Shown here: positions 22,543-28,641 of the stretch, in pieces
Layout: each line of letters begins with the position of its first letter
How positions within the stretch are numbered: position 1 is the first letter of the stretch
The notes under the pieces: model-generated
Seen by the model: the letters and a program-made list of their open reading frames with translations, nothing else
What the model was told of the DNA's origin: nothing
Databases searched by the model: none
Origin: a virus
Length of the DNA stretch: 42,162 nucleotides
Virus record (IMG/VR): IMGVR_UViG_3300031569_000012
Location: 1-42,162 of that record
Reading direction: 5' to 3' (one strand)
Position numbers and translations under genes: made by a program

Positions 22543-22613
22543 AGAATACAACCTTGGTGTTATTTTGCAAAGGTCTTTAGTGTTTGATTTAAACCACTAA
22601 AGTGTTAGTATAT
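22543..22613. promoter_or_regulatory. cI-cro operator region with divergent PRM and PR
   Basis: Leftward: TTGCAA (22565-22570), 16 bp, TATTCT (22543-22548). Rightward: TTGATT (22584-22589), 16 bp, TAGTAT (22606-22611). Three operator half-site motifs (plus-strand cores CTT-GGTGTT 22552-22561, CTTTAGTGTT 22575-22584 and CACTAAAGTGTT 22595-22606) cover both promoters. The second and third make a 28-bp imperfect palindrome with 8-bp perfect outer arms. Confidence 0.8.
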
Positions 22614-22618
22614 TTCGC

Positions 22619-22873
22619 ATGAGCAGAAAACACGTAGAACACATTCGACGCGCAGTGAAAATACTCGGTAGTCAAGTCGAGCTAGCGGAGGCCTGCGGCG
22701 TTCGTCAAAGCCATGTATCAAACTGGATATGTAGAGATAAGACTATCCCGCTTGAGCGCGCGCTAGCTATTGAGATAGCCACTGATGGTGAAGTAACCAT
22801 GCAGCAGCTTCGCCCGGATCTCTTTAAGAAATTAAGAAGCAATGCAGCGAAAATAAAAGCGCGTAGTACATAA
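22619..22873 (+). CDS. Cro / YdaS-type regulator
   Basis: This 84-aa protein is a YdaS/Cro-like HTH: 'VKILGSQVELAEACGVRQSHVSNWI' (about 13-37, quoted as the HTH span) and 'IPLERALAIEIATDGEVTMQQLRPDLF', the signature end of the family. It is divergent from cI and the first gene of PR, so it should shut off PRM and tune early transcription. The ATG lies about 7 bp after the -10 hexamer and has no ribosome site, so it may be translated from a leaderless mRNA. Confidence 0.85.
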   Translation: MSRKHVEHIRRAVKILGSQVELAEACGVRQSHVSNWICRDKTIPLERALAIEIATDGEVTMQQLRPDLFKKLRSNAAKIKARST

Positions 22874-22921
22874 ATCTATTTTACGCAAATACTAATGTGA
22901 TAGATACAGAAGAAATAAATT

Positions 22922-22999
22922 ATGCGTCAAAAATATGACTGTGCGGTTTTGATCATCAAGCCGTGCAAATTACGAGCTGACATAGCAGCGGGGGGTTAA
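22922..22999 (+). CDS. Possible 25-aa peptide after cro
   Basis: A short open frame, MRQKYDCAVLIIKPCKLRAD..., lies between cro and the zinc-finger gene. Its ribosome site (AGAAGAAAT) is weak. It could be a real small peptide, or this could simply be an untranslated gap. Confidence 0.25.
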   Translation: MRQKYDCAVLIIKPCKLRADIAAGG

Positions 23000-23004
23000 G
23001 TAGA

Positions 23005-23196
23005 GTGGATTGCGAACAGTGTGGATTACAGATCAGCTCGGAGAGAGAGCGGAGCGGGCGCATCACATGCTCTGATCAATGCTCTGATGACTATCTAGCA
23101 AATTGTGAGATAGCGTCACGCATGCTCAATCACATCAACGAAGAGACGGGCGCCCGACCCCAACCCAATTTTATGAGGGACAACATCAATGAGTAA
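23005..23196 (+). CDS. Small zinc-finger-like protein
   Basis: This 63-aa protein has CEQC at 3-6 and CSDQC at 22-26, a C-x2-C ... C-x3-C arrangement that could bind one zinc ion, as in short treble-clef or FCS-like fingers of phage early proteins. The rest is helical. The start is GTG. It ends inside the next gene (ATGAGTAA overlap), pointing to coupled translation. Function unknown; possible nucleic-acid or protein binding. Confidence 0.5.
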   Translation: MDCEQCGLQISSERERSGRITCSDQCSDDYLANCEIASRMLNHINEETGARPQPNFMRDNINE

Positions 23197-23332
23197 ATTC
23201 ATGCCGAGCGCATTAATGGGGCTGGTTATTTTTACAGGTATTTTATACGCCTGCTGGAGCGAGGGAGTATTTCCGGCAGACGGAACAGGGCAGTTTCAAA
23301 AATTGATTGATTGCCAGGAGCAGCAACGATGA
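23189..23332 (+). CDS. Tiny single-pass membrane protein
   Basis: This 47-aa frame begins MSKFMPSALMGLVIFTGILY, a hydrophobic segment (about 7-24), followed by a short periplasm- or cytoplasm-facing tail ending CQEQQR. It overlaps the zinc-finger gene at its start and almost touches the next ATG. It is compatible with an early exclusion or inhibitor peptide. Not recognised. Confidence 0.45.
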   Translation: MSKFMPSALMGLVIFTGILYACWSEGVFPADGTGQFQKLIDCQEQQR

Positions 23333-23640
23333 ATGCAGTGAGAGCGTCAATGGTCTCGCACGCTATACAGATAGCTATGAGCGCTCAGTGGTCTGATGAT
23401 GAGCATAATTATGATTTCGTAAGAGTTGACGGAAAAGTGCGTCTCTGCATATCAGCTGATCAGCTATTGAAGATGTCAGGTCAGGAGTCGCTCAGTTATC
23501 TGATATTAGCGCTCACTTATCTTGCTGAACAAGATCTCTACAGCTGGCAAATATTCGCAGATAGAAATGATTCCGAGCAGATTATCGTCTGGTACAACAG
23601 CTCGGCGGCAGTGCAGGGAGAAGACAACAGTGAAACATAA
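23333..23640 (+). CDS. Hypothetical early rightward protein
   Basis: This 102-aa protein begins MNAVRASMVSHAIQIAMSAQ, with AGGAG about 12 nt upstream, chosen over a longer frame that would overlap the previous gene. It has a helix, a short hairpin 'YDFVRVDGKVRLCISADQL', a long helix 'SLSYLILALTYLAEQDL' and a strand 'EQIIVWY'. Not recognised. It is the last gene before the c4-like RNA module. Confidence 0.5.
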
Positions 23641-23720
23641 TAATATTAGAACGCCTTCAATTGGCCTTCAAAATAATATCAATGGTCTCGAAAATCACGG
23701 GGTTTTACTCGCTGATCATC

Positions 23721-23749
23721 TTGACTGCTCGCTAATACCGCGCAATACT
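23721..23749 (+). promoter_or_regulatory. Candidate promoter for the c4-like RNA
   Basis: TTGACT (23721-23726) and AATACT (23744-23749) are 17 bp apart, within a 350-bp gene-free stretch and about 100 bp before the c4-like core. A constitutive lysogenic promoter is needed at this position in P1/P4-type immunity. Transcription would begin near 23756. Confidence 0.6.
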
Positions 23750-23810
23750 GACTGTGTATCTGCAAAATCAGATGCCGAGGTTGGTCCCTCGAAACCACAG
23801 AGGCGCACAA

Positions 23811-23838
23811 GTCGCCAAGTCAGAAAGCGGCTTTTTTT
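23811..23838 (+). terminator. Terminator-like hairpin before the c4-like core
   Basis: GTCGC (23811-23815) pairs with GCGGC (23827-23831), one wobble, followed by seven T (23832-23838). An overlapping alternative pairs GCGCACAA (from 23803) with TTGTGCGC (to 23844), 8 bp, which would hide the terminator. Mutually exclusive hairpins suggest a regulated stop. Confidence 0.5.
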
Positions 23839-23848
23839 GTGCGCAAAT

Positions 23849-23911
23849 TCCCCCCGAGTTATGGCGGGGAGTTTGGGGAGCTTTGCGGCTCGCCGTTTCC
23901 TTTGTGGCGGT
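23849..23911 (+). ncRNA. c4 / P4-CI-type antisense immunity RNA
   Basis: The segment CCCCCGAGTTATGGCGGGG, then GTTTGGGGAGC, TTTGCGGCTCGCC and TTTCCTTTGTGGCGG, reads like the c4 antisense RNA family of phages P1, P7, P4 and N15 as I remember it. Stem 1 is CCCCG/CGGGG with an AGTTATGG loop; stem 2 is GGGGAGC/GCTCGCC with one mismatch. Bases 23862-23877 can pair with 23920-23935 over 16 consecutive positions (14 Watson-Crick, 2 G-U), matching the self-target arrangement of that family. Such RNAs, processed from a leader transcript, block expression of downstream genes during lysogeny. Confidence 0.7.
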
Positions 23912-23985
23912 AGGACCAACCCAAACTCTCTGCCACCCAATAGTTGGTCCTATTGTGTGGCGGTTAATCAACCACACACAAGGGA
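23911..23985 (+). promoter_or_regulatory. Target leader of the c4-like RNA
   Basis: TAGGACCAAC (23911-23920) and GTTGGTCCTA (23943-23952) form a perfect 10-bp stem that shows the antisense target (23921-23935) in its 22-nt loop. A second hairpin, TGTGTGG/CCACACA (23954-23960 / 23972-23978), sits just before the ribosome site AGGGA (23981-23985). A second GTTGGTCC at 23780-23787 competes for pairing with 23913-23920. Switching between these folds could control translation or termination. Confidence 0.65.
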
Positions 23986-23992
23986 ATCAATC

Positions 23993-24265
23993 ATGTCTAA
24001 TGACTACGTGCGCCCACGCGCCTCATACGTCTACATATCCGCTAAATACGCCCCTCAGCACCGCGAAGCAATACACAACACTGGGATACTATCCCAATAC
24101 GATGGAATCACCCGTATGGCGATCTCACGCCTGCTCATGACTCTTGATCGAGGGGAGGGGGTGGTCATCGAATGGTTTCACGAGCCCTCAAAGATATCAC
24201 CACGCTACTATCTCATGTTGAACGGCACTCATTCTGTTACTGAAATGAAGGGGGTGGCGGCATGA
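23993..24265 (+). CDS. Small protein under the c4-like leader; antirepressor candidate
   Basis: This 90-aa protein begins MSNDYVRPRASYVYISAKYA and includes 'GITRMAISRLLMTLDRGEG' and 'RYYLMLNGTHSVTEMKG', an alpha-beta protein that I do not recognise. ATG 23993 is chosen because it follows AGGGA by 7 nt; longer frames run back through the RNA module. In P1 the gene behind c4 leads to antirepressor synthesis. With a repressor here that looks non-cleavable, an antirepressor role is a reasonable guess. The stop overlaps the initiator gene (ATGA). Confidence 0.55.
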   Translation: MSNDYVRPRASYVYISAKYAPQHREAIHNTGILSQYDGITRMAISRLLMTLDRGEGVVIEWFHEPSKISPRYYLMLNGTHSVTEMKGVAA

Positions 24266-25287
24266 CACAGCATCACTACGATTGTGAGATTGTTGAGACC
24301 GTAGGCATTCAAGCCGCCGTGATTTTCCGTAATTTTCGTTACTGGGTCGAAGCTAACGCAGCTGCAGATCGAAACAAGAGAAACGGCCTCCATTGGAGCT
24401 ACAACAGCATCACACAGCTGACGCGGCTATTCCCGTACATGTCGCGAGATAAAATCCGCTATGCACTCAAGAAGCTTGAGCAATCAGGCCTTTTAATAGT
24501 CGCCGAGTTCAACAAGATGAAGGCGGATAAAACTAAATGGTACTCCGTCGATTACGCAGTTTTCGAGCGGATGAAAGAGGAGTACAGCAACAAGTACACA
24601 CCTCTTTTGCAAGGCAATAGCGCACAAGAAATGGCCGAAGATGACGAAGAGGAGGGGGGTGGTAAAATTCCCGCGGGGGGGTGGGAAAATTCCCAGGGGG
24701 GGTGGGAAAATTCCCAAATGCCTATGGTAAATTTCCCAAATGGGGGTGGTAAAATTCCCAAACCAATACCAGATATAAACATACCAGATATAAACATACC
24801 AGATATAAACATACCAAATATAAACCCCCCTAACCCCCCAAGGGGGGAATCTGAGCAAGCTCAGTCGAGTGTGGGAAAATCTTACTCTGATAACTTTTTG
24901 ATCTTTTGGGAAGCCATCAAAACTGAGTTTGAGTCGGTGGGTTGTTCCATGGGCTCGAAGTCGGAGGCTCTGAAAGAATTCAAAAAGCTCAAGCCTGAAC
25001 AACAAACAATCGATCGCTGGATCGAAGCGGCGAAGCGCCAAGCTGGCGATAAGCTCAGCAGGTCGGCTCGCGGTGAGTTCGCTGAGCAGTTCCAACACGT
25101 CAGCCGATGGCTGAAAAATAAACGTTTCGATGATGAGGTTCAGATTGGGCTACCGGCGCTGATTTCGCCTGCGCAGGCAGGCAGAGCAAAACCGGCCGGC
25201 GCAGCGAAGATCGACGCTATCCGGGCCCACAACCAGCGCGCCTCGATCGAGGCCTACGAAGAAATGATGGCCGAGGAGGCTAACTGA
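24262..25287 (+). CDS. Replication initiator, O-like, containing the origin
   Basis: This 341-aa protein has an N-terminal winged-helix region ('GLHWSYNSITQLTRLFPYMS' and 'RDKIRYALKKLEQSGLLIV', about 43-81) typical of phage replication initiators that bind iterons. Its middle (about 130-200) is low complexity: GGGKIP / GGWENSQ blocks then four IPDIN pentads, because the DNA there is the iteron array and AT-rich repeats. The C-terminal part (about 215-340) is a helical domain ('FWEAIKTEFESVG', 'EQFQHVSRWLKNKRFDDE') found in O-type proteins that contact the helicase loader. Lambda O has the same origin-in-gene layout. It overlaps genes on both sides. Confidence 0.8.
   Translation: MTQHHYDCEIVETVGIQAAVIFRNFRYWVEANAAADRNKRNGLHWSYNSITQLTRLFPYMSRDKIRYALKKLEQSGLLIVAEFNKMKADKTKWYSVDYAVFERMKEEYSNKYTPLLQGNSAQEMAEDDEEEGGGKIPAGGWENSQGGWENSQMPMVNFPNGGGKIPKPIPDINIPDINIPDINIPNINPPNPPRGESEQAQSSVGKSYSDNFLIFWEAIKTEFESVGCSMGSKSEALKEFKKLKPEQQTIDRWIEAAKRQAGDKLSRSARGEFAEQFQHVSRWLKNKRFDDEVQIGLPALISPAQAGRAKPAGAAKIDAIRAHNQRASIEAYEEMMAEEAN
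24654..24759 (+). repeat. Five origin iterons
   Basis: 19-bp units GGGGGGTGGKAAAATTCCC start at 24654, 24676, 24697, 24719 (degenerate) and 24741, spaced 21-22 bp, close to two helical turns, so all bound proteins would face one side. The G-runs could also form quadruplexes on the plus strand. Confidence 0.9.
24766..24847 (+). other. Origin unwinding element: four tandem 15-bp AT-rich repeats
   Basis: ATACCAGATATAAAC repeats at 24766, 24781 and 24796 and, with one change, at 24811 (to 24825). It follows the iterons directly, as the AT-rich unwinding element follows the O-binding sites in lambda. It is closed by CCCCCC-AA-GGGGGG at 24834-24847. Confidence 0.85.
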
Positions 25288-25919
25288 TGGATGCTCAAAA
25301 ACTATTTGCACTGATCAACGGCATGGCTGAGTACTACGAAAAAACACTATCGAAAATGCAGATTAAGTTCTATGTCAACGGCCTCAGAGAGCATGATTAC
25401 TCTGCTGTTGAGCAGGCGTTAATGAATCACATGAACGATCCAGATAGCGGGCAGTGGATGCCTAAAATTGCGGATTTCAAGCGAGCGCTCGACGGCACTA
25501 AAAAATCACGTACAGCGGTTGCATGGGCAAAAGTCGATCAAGCCATTCGCAGCGCGGGACCGTACTCAACAGTCAGTTTTGATGATCCGGTGATAAATCG
25601 CGTAATCGCAGACATGGGCGGCTGGATGTCTCTGTGTGAAACAAAAACTGAAAAGGATCTCAGTTTTAAATCAAACGAGTTCGGCAGAATTTACGAGGGT
25701 TATTTATTCCAGGGCGGCCCGAAGGAGTACCCGAAAAAGCTCACGGGCATTGTTGATGCGGAAAACGGGGAGAGCGGCGAGGCGCTACTGATCGGCGATG
25801 CCGCGAAAGCTAAAAACTGCGTTGAGGGTGGAACAAATACAGCTCGATTGCAGATTACACGATTGAGCGATGTGCAAGATACTGTTAAAGATCTGAAATT
25901 GATAGGGGGCTCGGTATGA
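25287..25919 (+). CDS. Replication protein P-like (helicase loader)
   Basis: This 210-aa protein follows the initiator (TGATG overlap), the lambda O-P order. The N-terminal helical domain (MAEYYEKTLSKMQIKFYV, then GLREHDYSAVEQALMNHM and GQWMPKIADFKRALDG) matches a family of phage replication proteins in P/loader position. Later 'AVAWAKVDQAIRSAGPYSTV' and 'RIYEGYLFQGG' are also shared with it. It should deliver the host DnaB helicase to the melted origin. A trailing region (about 165-210) is less conserved-looking. Confidence 0.7.
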   Translation: MDAQKLFALINGMAEYYEKTLSKMQIKFYVNGLREHDYSAVEQALMNHMNDPDSGQWMPKIADFKRALDGTKKSRTAVAWAKVDQAIRSAGPYSTVSFDDPVINRVIADMGGWMSLCETKTEKDLSFKSNEFGRIYEGYLFQGGPKEYPKKLTGIVDAENGESGEALLIGDAAKAKNCVEGGTNTARLQITRLSDVQDTVKDLKLIGGSV

Positions 25920-26158
25920 GTTTTACAGCTGACTCAAACGACCTGGGGCGATGCACTTGCGGTAAGTGCAGACCAGAAAAAACCAATTCTGAAATAAAAA
26001 ACAGTATTTCAGCATTACAAGATAGTCTGACTTGGGATGTTGAAAAATACAGATATCTCGTTACTGATAACGAGCATATAAAAAATTACGCTGCGTACCA
26101 TGTTGCTACGCTCGAAACAATAATTCGTCGATTGGAAAATATCGTGGACGGCTGCTAG
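25916..26158 (+). CDS. Small Cys-motif protein
   Basis: This 80-aa protein overlaps the P-like gene (ATGA). It has CTCGKC near 13-18, too few cysteines for a full zinc site in a monomer, and a helical remainder ('[20 protein letters not shown]', '[16 protein letters not shown]') likely to form a helical bundle or coiled coil. Not recognised. It is the last gene before an intrinsic terminator. Confidence 0.5.
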   Translation: MSFTADSNDLGRCTCGKCRPEKTNSEIKNSISALQDSLTWDVEKYRYLVTDNEHIKNYAAYHVATLETIIRRLENIVDGC

Positions 26159-26175
26159 AGGTTGTTAAAGTTGCC

Positions 26176-26206
26176 AGAGGCTCGGTATATTTTGGGCCTC
26201 TTTTTT
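26176..26206 (+). terminator. Intrinsic terminator upstream of csrA
   Basis: AGAGGC (26176-26181) pairs with GCCTCT (26196-26201) around a 14-nt loop and is followed by a T-run to 26206. It separates the replication genes from csrA and the genes up to Q, so these would need antitermination, or read-through, for full expression. Confidence 0.8.
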
Positions 26207-26229
26207 ATACCGTTACCCAGGGAATGATT

Positions 26230-26439
26230 ATGTTAATACTAACGCGAAGACCCGGCGAGAGCTTGATAATCGGGGATGATATCAAAATAACCGTTCTGGG
26301 CGTAAAGGGAAATCAGGTGCGACTAGGGGTAGATGCACCGCAGTACATAACAGTGCATAGAGAAGAGGTTTATAATAGAATCAAGGGGAAACGGCATGCG
26401 CGCAATCAGTCAGCAGGCTCATCTATTGACGATAAATGA
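26230..26439 (+). CDS. csrA: CsrA/RsmA translational regulator
   Basis: This 69-aa protein is a clear Csr[21 protein letters not shown], then [15 protein letters not shown]-type core strands and '[10 protein letters not shown]'. The RNA-contact residues at the first strand (LTRR) and the VHREE arginine are kept, so it should bind GGA hairpin loops in mRNA leaders as a domain-swapped dimer. ATG 26230 matches the family N-terminus; an in-frame ATG two codons earlier exists. Its own ribosome site is AGGGA (26219-26223), which fits the CsrA core ANGGA and suggests autoregulation. The tail ([12 protein letters not shown]) is phage-specific. Confidence 0.95.
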   Translation: MLILTRRPGESLIIGDDIKITVLGVKGNQVRLGVDAPQYITVHREEVYNRIKGKRHARNQSAGSSIDDK

Positions 26440-26680
26440 AAATTATCAAAAATGGGCACAGTCGCAGAGGCTCGCGTTTATGAGTAGTGAGGGGCATAGA
26501 TATCAAGGCGTGGTGCTGACCCCCCAGCGGCTCGCTAACGAGTTTTTAAAATGGTGTTGTGGCATAGAGTCAAAAAAAGAGATTGAATCGTGTGATGTGG
26601 CTCGCTCTGCGTTTGTGTTGCATCACAGACAGTACACGAGATGGTGCGTCAGGCACGGACTAGCGACGGCGGGCGCGTAA
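26396..26680 (+). CDS. Hypothetical protein downstream of csrA
   Basis: This 94-aa frame starts at ATG 26396 with AAGGGG 7 nt upstream and overlaps the end of csrA by 44 nt. It includes '[20 protein letters not shown]', '[17 protein letters not shown]' and '[17 protein letters not shown]', basic and aromatic with three Cys. Not recognised; probably helical. Its stop overlaps the next start (TAATG). Confidence 0.5.
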   Translation: MRAISQQAHLLTINENYQKWAQSQRLAFMSSEGHRYQGVVLTPQRLANEFLKWCCGIESKKEIESCDVARSAFVLHHRQYTRWCVRHGLATAGA

Positions 26681-27096
26681 TGAATCGAGACGAGCTGCGA
26701 ATGTTGCGCCACGCTAATCAGTGCATGAATAAACTATCAGAGCGCGAGATGCAGTTCATAGACTCGCTGAATGATTCCGATCATCGCTACATACTAAGCA
26801 ATGGACAGATAAAGTTTCTGCGCAACATATTCTGCAAGCTGACCGGCGGCGGTAGTTGGGGTGATATCGGGCAGGGCGCAACTAAAACAGTTAGGAGATC
26901 TGAAAAAATGGAATCTGAGCATATTAAAACGATCACTGTAGCGCTCGATAACAGCGACAAGGTTTCAGAATGGGAGTATAAATTTGTGTCGGATCTCGCT
27001 GATAGAGATGATTCGTACACGCTGAGCGAAAAGCAGCTTGAAGCTATTTATAGAATTAAATCGAAACTAGAGCGAGAGGGTGTTTATGTCAGTTGA
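26680..27096 (+). CDS. Protein with two copies of a short helical repeat
   Basis: This 138-aa protein is built from a duplicated unit. Copy one, about 19-54, reads 'LSEREMQFIDSLNDSDHRY' then 'ILSNGQIKFLRNIFCKL'. Copy two, about 96-131, reads 'VSEWEYKFVSDLADRDDSY' then 'TLSEKQLEAIYRIKSKL'. They share the S-E-x-E-x-x-F/L, D-x-x-Y-x-L-S-x-x-Q pattern. A glycine-rich linker (TGGGSWGDIGQGATKT) separates them. A single copy of such a unit occurs in other small phage early proteins. Function unknown. Confidence 0.6.
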   Translation: MNRDELRMLRHANQCMNKLSEREMQFIDSLNDSDHRYILSNGQIKFLRNIFCKLTGGGSWGDIGQGATKTVRRSEKMESEHIKTITVALDNSDKVSEWEYKFVSDLADRDDSYTLSEKQLEAIYRIKSKLEREGVYVS

Positions 27097-27346
27097 GGAT
27101 ACGCTAAAGGAGCGCGGCAAGCGATACGGTGAGTTTATCAATAACGCATCAACCGCACAGATGATAAAATTCGCTATGCGCGGCGGGCAGGGGTGGGGCG
27201 GCTTGACGGTGGATCAGGTCGAGGCGCTTGAAGTGATTGCGCAAAAGATAGCGCGCATCATCAACGGTGATGCAACGTATGCTGATAACTGGCATGACAT
27301 AGCGGGTTATGCGCAACTCGTTGAGAATAGATTACTTGGCAAATAG
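27086..27346 (+). CDS. Phage protein of the DUF6378 type
   Basis: This 86-aa protein reads 'SVEDTLKERGKRYGEFINNA', 'ALEVIAQKIARIINGDATYA' and 'DNWHDIAGYAQLVENRLL'. This is the familiar pattern of a short, widespread phage family annotated as DUF6378, whose helical fold and conserved Glu, Lys and Asp residues resemble nucleotide pyrophosphatases such as MazG. The reaction is unproven. ATG 27086 is preferred over one two codons earlier. Confidence 0.7.
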   Translation: MSVEDTLKERGKRYGEFINNASTAQMIKFAMRGGQGWGGLTVDQVEALEVIAQKIARIINGDATYADNWHDIAGYAQLVENRLLGK

Positions 27347-27370
27347 TAACGCATTTAGAGAGGCCCGACA

Positions 27371-27775
27371 TTGTACACGACGAGACGAAGAAACAAATAC
27401 GGGGCAAAAAAAACCGAGTACAACAATCGTAAATTTGACAGCAAACATGAGGCTGCAGTTGCGCATGATCTCGAAATGGAAAAACGCGCAGGGTTAATCG
27501 CTGATTACGATTGTCAGTATAAAGTCTACATGCATGCATACTCAAAATGCGGCACGTATAAACTAGAAAAGACCCATAAAATTGATTTTAGAATTCATAA
27601 TCTTGATGGTTCGTATACTCTACTAGAAGCTAAAGGGGCGGAAACGGCAGACTACAAGGATCGGCGACGCTGGCTTGAAACATTTTGGCTGCCGCTGAAT
27701 TTGGATCATGATTATCAGGTAATTTATTGTAAATCAAACCGTAAGCTCGCGAGCAGTTGGGCAAAAAAACGCTAA
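27371..27775 (+). CDS. DUF1064 family protein, probable nuclease fold
   Basis: This 134-aa protein matches the DUF1064 pattern: 'RRNKYGAKKTEYNNRKFDSK', HEAAVAHDLEMEKRAGLI, 'KTHKIDFRIHNLDGSYTLLE', 'AKGAETADYKDRRRWLETF'. The Asp in KIDF, the Glu-x-Lys in LEAKG and the upstream Glu in KHEA are spaced like the PD-(D/E)xK active site of Holliday-junction-type endonucleases. This suggests a recombination or DNA-processing role. The start is a TTG with AGAGG upstream. Confidence 0.75.
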   Translation: MYTTRRRNKYGAKKTEYNNRKFDSKHEAAVAHDLEMEKRAGLIADYDCQYKVYMHAYSKCGTYKLEKTHKIDFRIHNLDGSYTLLEAKGAETADYKDRRRWLETFWLPLNLDHDYQVIYCKSNRKLASSWAKKR

Positions 27776-27793
27776 ACAATACAGGGGTGTGAT

Positions 27794-28210
27794 GTGGAGC
27801 AGATAATTGAAGATCTAAAGAGGGATGAGGGGTTCAGGGGCGTTCCGTACGTTTGCACAGGCGGCATGCTGACAGTTGGTTACGGCCGTAATCTTGTCAG
27901 CAACGGACTCACGGAAAACGAGGCTGATTATCTGTTACGTAACGACGTCGCGCGGGCAATCATTGATTTACAAATTCTGTCATTTTGGGCCGGTTTGAGT
28001 TCTGTTCGTCGTGATGTGCTCGTCAACATGTGCGTCAATTTGGGGTTTGACGGTTTGATGCAGTTTAAAAAGATGCTCAAGGCGCTCGCAGATCGAGATT
28101 ACAGGCTCGCGGCAGATGAGATGATCCGTAGCCGCTGGTATACGCAAACAGGGAGCAGGGCGCGGCGCCTGGTCGGTATGATGATTCGTAACGAGAGGGA
28201 ATGCGTATGA
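27794..28210 (+). CDS. Endolysin, T4-type lysozyme (GH24)
   Basis: This 138-aa muramidase should cut the glycan strands of peptidoglycan at lysis. The family triad is visible in 'RDEGFRGVPYVCTGGMLTVGYG': Glu12, Cys21 in the place of T4 Asp20, and Thr27. Cys at this place occurs in many phage lysozymes of the E-8aa-C/D-5aa-T type. The usual His after GYG is Arg. No signal peptide is seen, so release needs a holin. The start is GTG. It is separated from the membrane lysis proteins at 29245 by Q and the late promoter, an unusual split. Confidence 0.88.
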   Translation: MEQIIEDLKRDEGFRGVPYVCTGGMLTVGYGRNLVSNGLTENEADYLLRNDVARAIIDLQILSFWAGLSSVRRDVLVNMCVNLGFDGLMQFKKMLKALADRDYRLAADEMIRSRWYTQTGSRARRLVGMMIRNERECV

Positions 28211-28641
28211 GAGAGCAGAAAATCAGCGCAGAAAAAGCCGCGCAGAGCGAAATGATAAAACGGCAGACAGAGGAGTTTTTAGCGCGCGGCGGAGAGATAA
28301 AGCGCGATGAGGTAAGCCGAGGCGCAAAAGACCTTTTTAATCCTCGTTTCGCCAAGTTGCATCTCGACTGGCTCAGCTCTGGAAGGGTGCAGACCCACGA
28401 AGAGTACGCTGAGCGCGTTAACACTGTGCTTGATCTGTATAATAGCGTCTGCTTGTCAAAGCGCCGGCTCGTCTCGTACGTCAACGCAGCGCCAATTATC
28501 ATGAGGGAGATGCGCGACAAAGAGTTGCAGCATATCCCCGAACTAACAATCTTGAAATATTTATCAAAGCACGCAGCACGCAAGCGCGCAAAATCGGCTG
28601 TCGAGGCGCTAGCGCTGGGGGCTGCTGAATGTCGGGAATAA
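28207..28641 (+). CDS. Hypothetical helical protein before Q
   Basis: This 144-aa protein is highly charged and helical: 'EQKISAEKAAQSEMIKRQTE', 'GRVQTHEEYAERVNTVLDLY', 'ELTILKYLSKHAARKRAKSA'. ATG 28207 overlaps the lysozyme stop (ATGA) and has AGAGGGA 6 nt upstream; an ATG two codons earlier is also in frame. Its place just before Q is where many phages keep DNA-processing genes (rusA, ninG type), but no such motif is visible. Confidence 0.5.
   Translation: MREQKISAEKAAQSEMIKRQTEEFLARGGEIKRDEVSRGAKDLFNPRFAKLHLDWLSSGRVQTHEEYAERVNTVLDLYNSVCLSKRRLVSYVNAAPIIMREMRDKELQHIPELTILKYLSKHAARKRAKSAVEALALGAAECRE

Noticed and set aside
23522-24265. A 247-codon open frame covering the gene-free stretch
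   Set aside because: It runs through the promoter, terminator-like hairpin and c4-like RNA. Only the part from ATG 23993 has a ribosome site and protein-like sequence.
24654-24825. CRISPR-like array
   Set aside because: The units are 15 and 19 bp with no unique spacers of proper length. They are iterons and an AT-rich unwinding element.
24493-25098. A 201-codon minus-strand frame opposite the O-like gene
   Set aside because: Its repeats (VYIWYVYIWY) are the complement of the origin repeats, and the plus-strand frame is a recognisable initiator.
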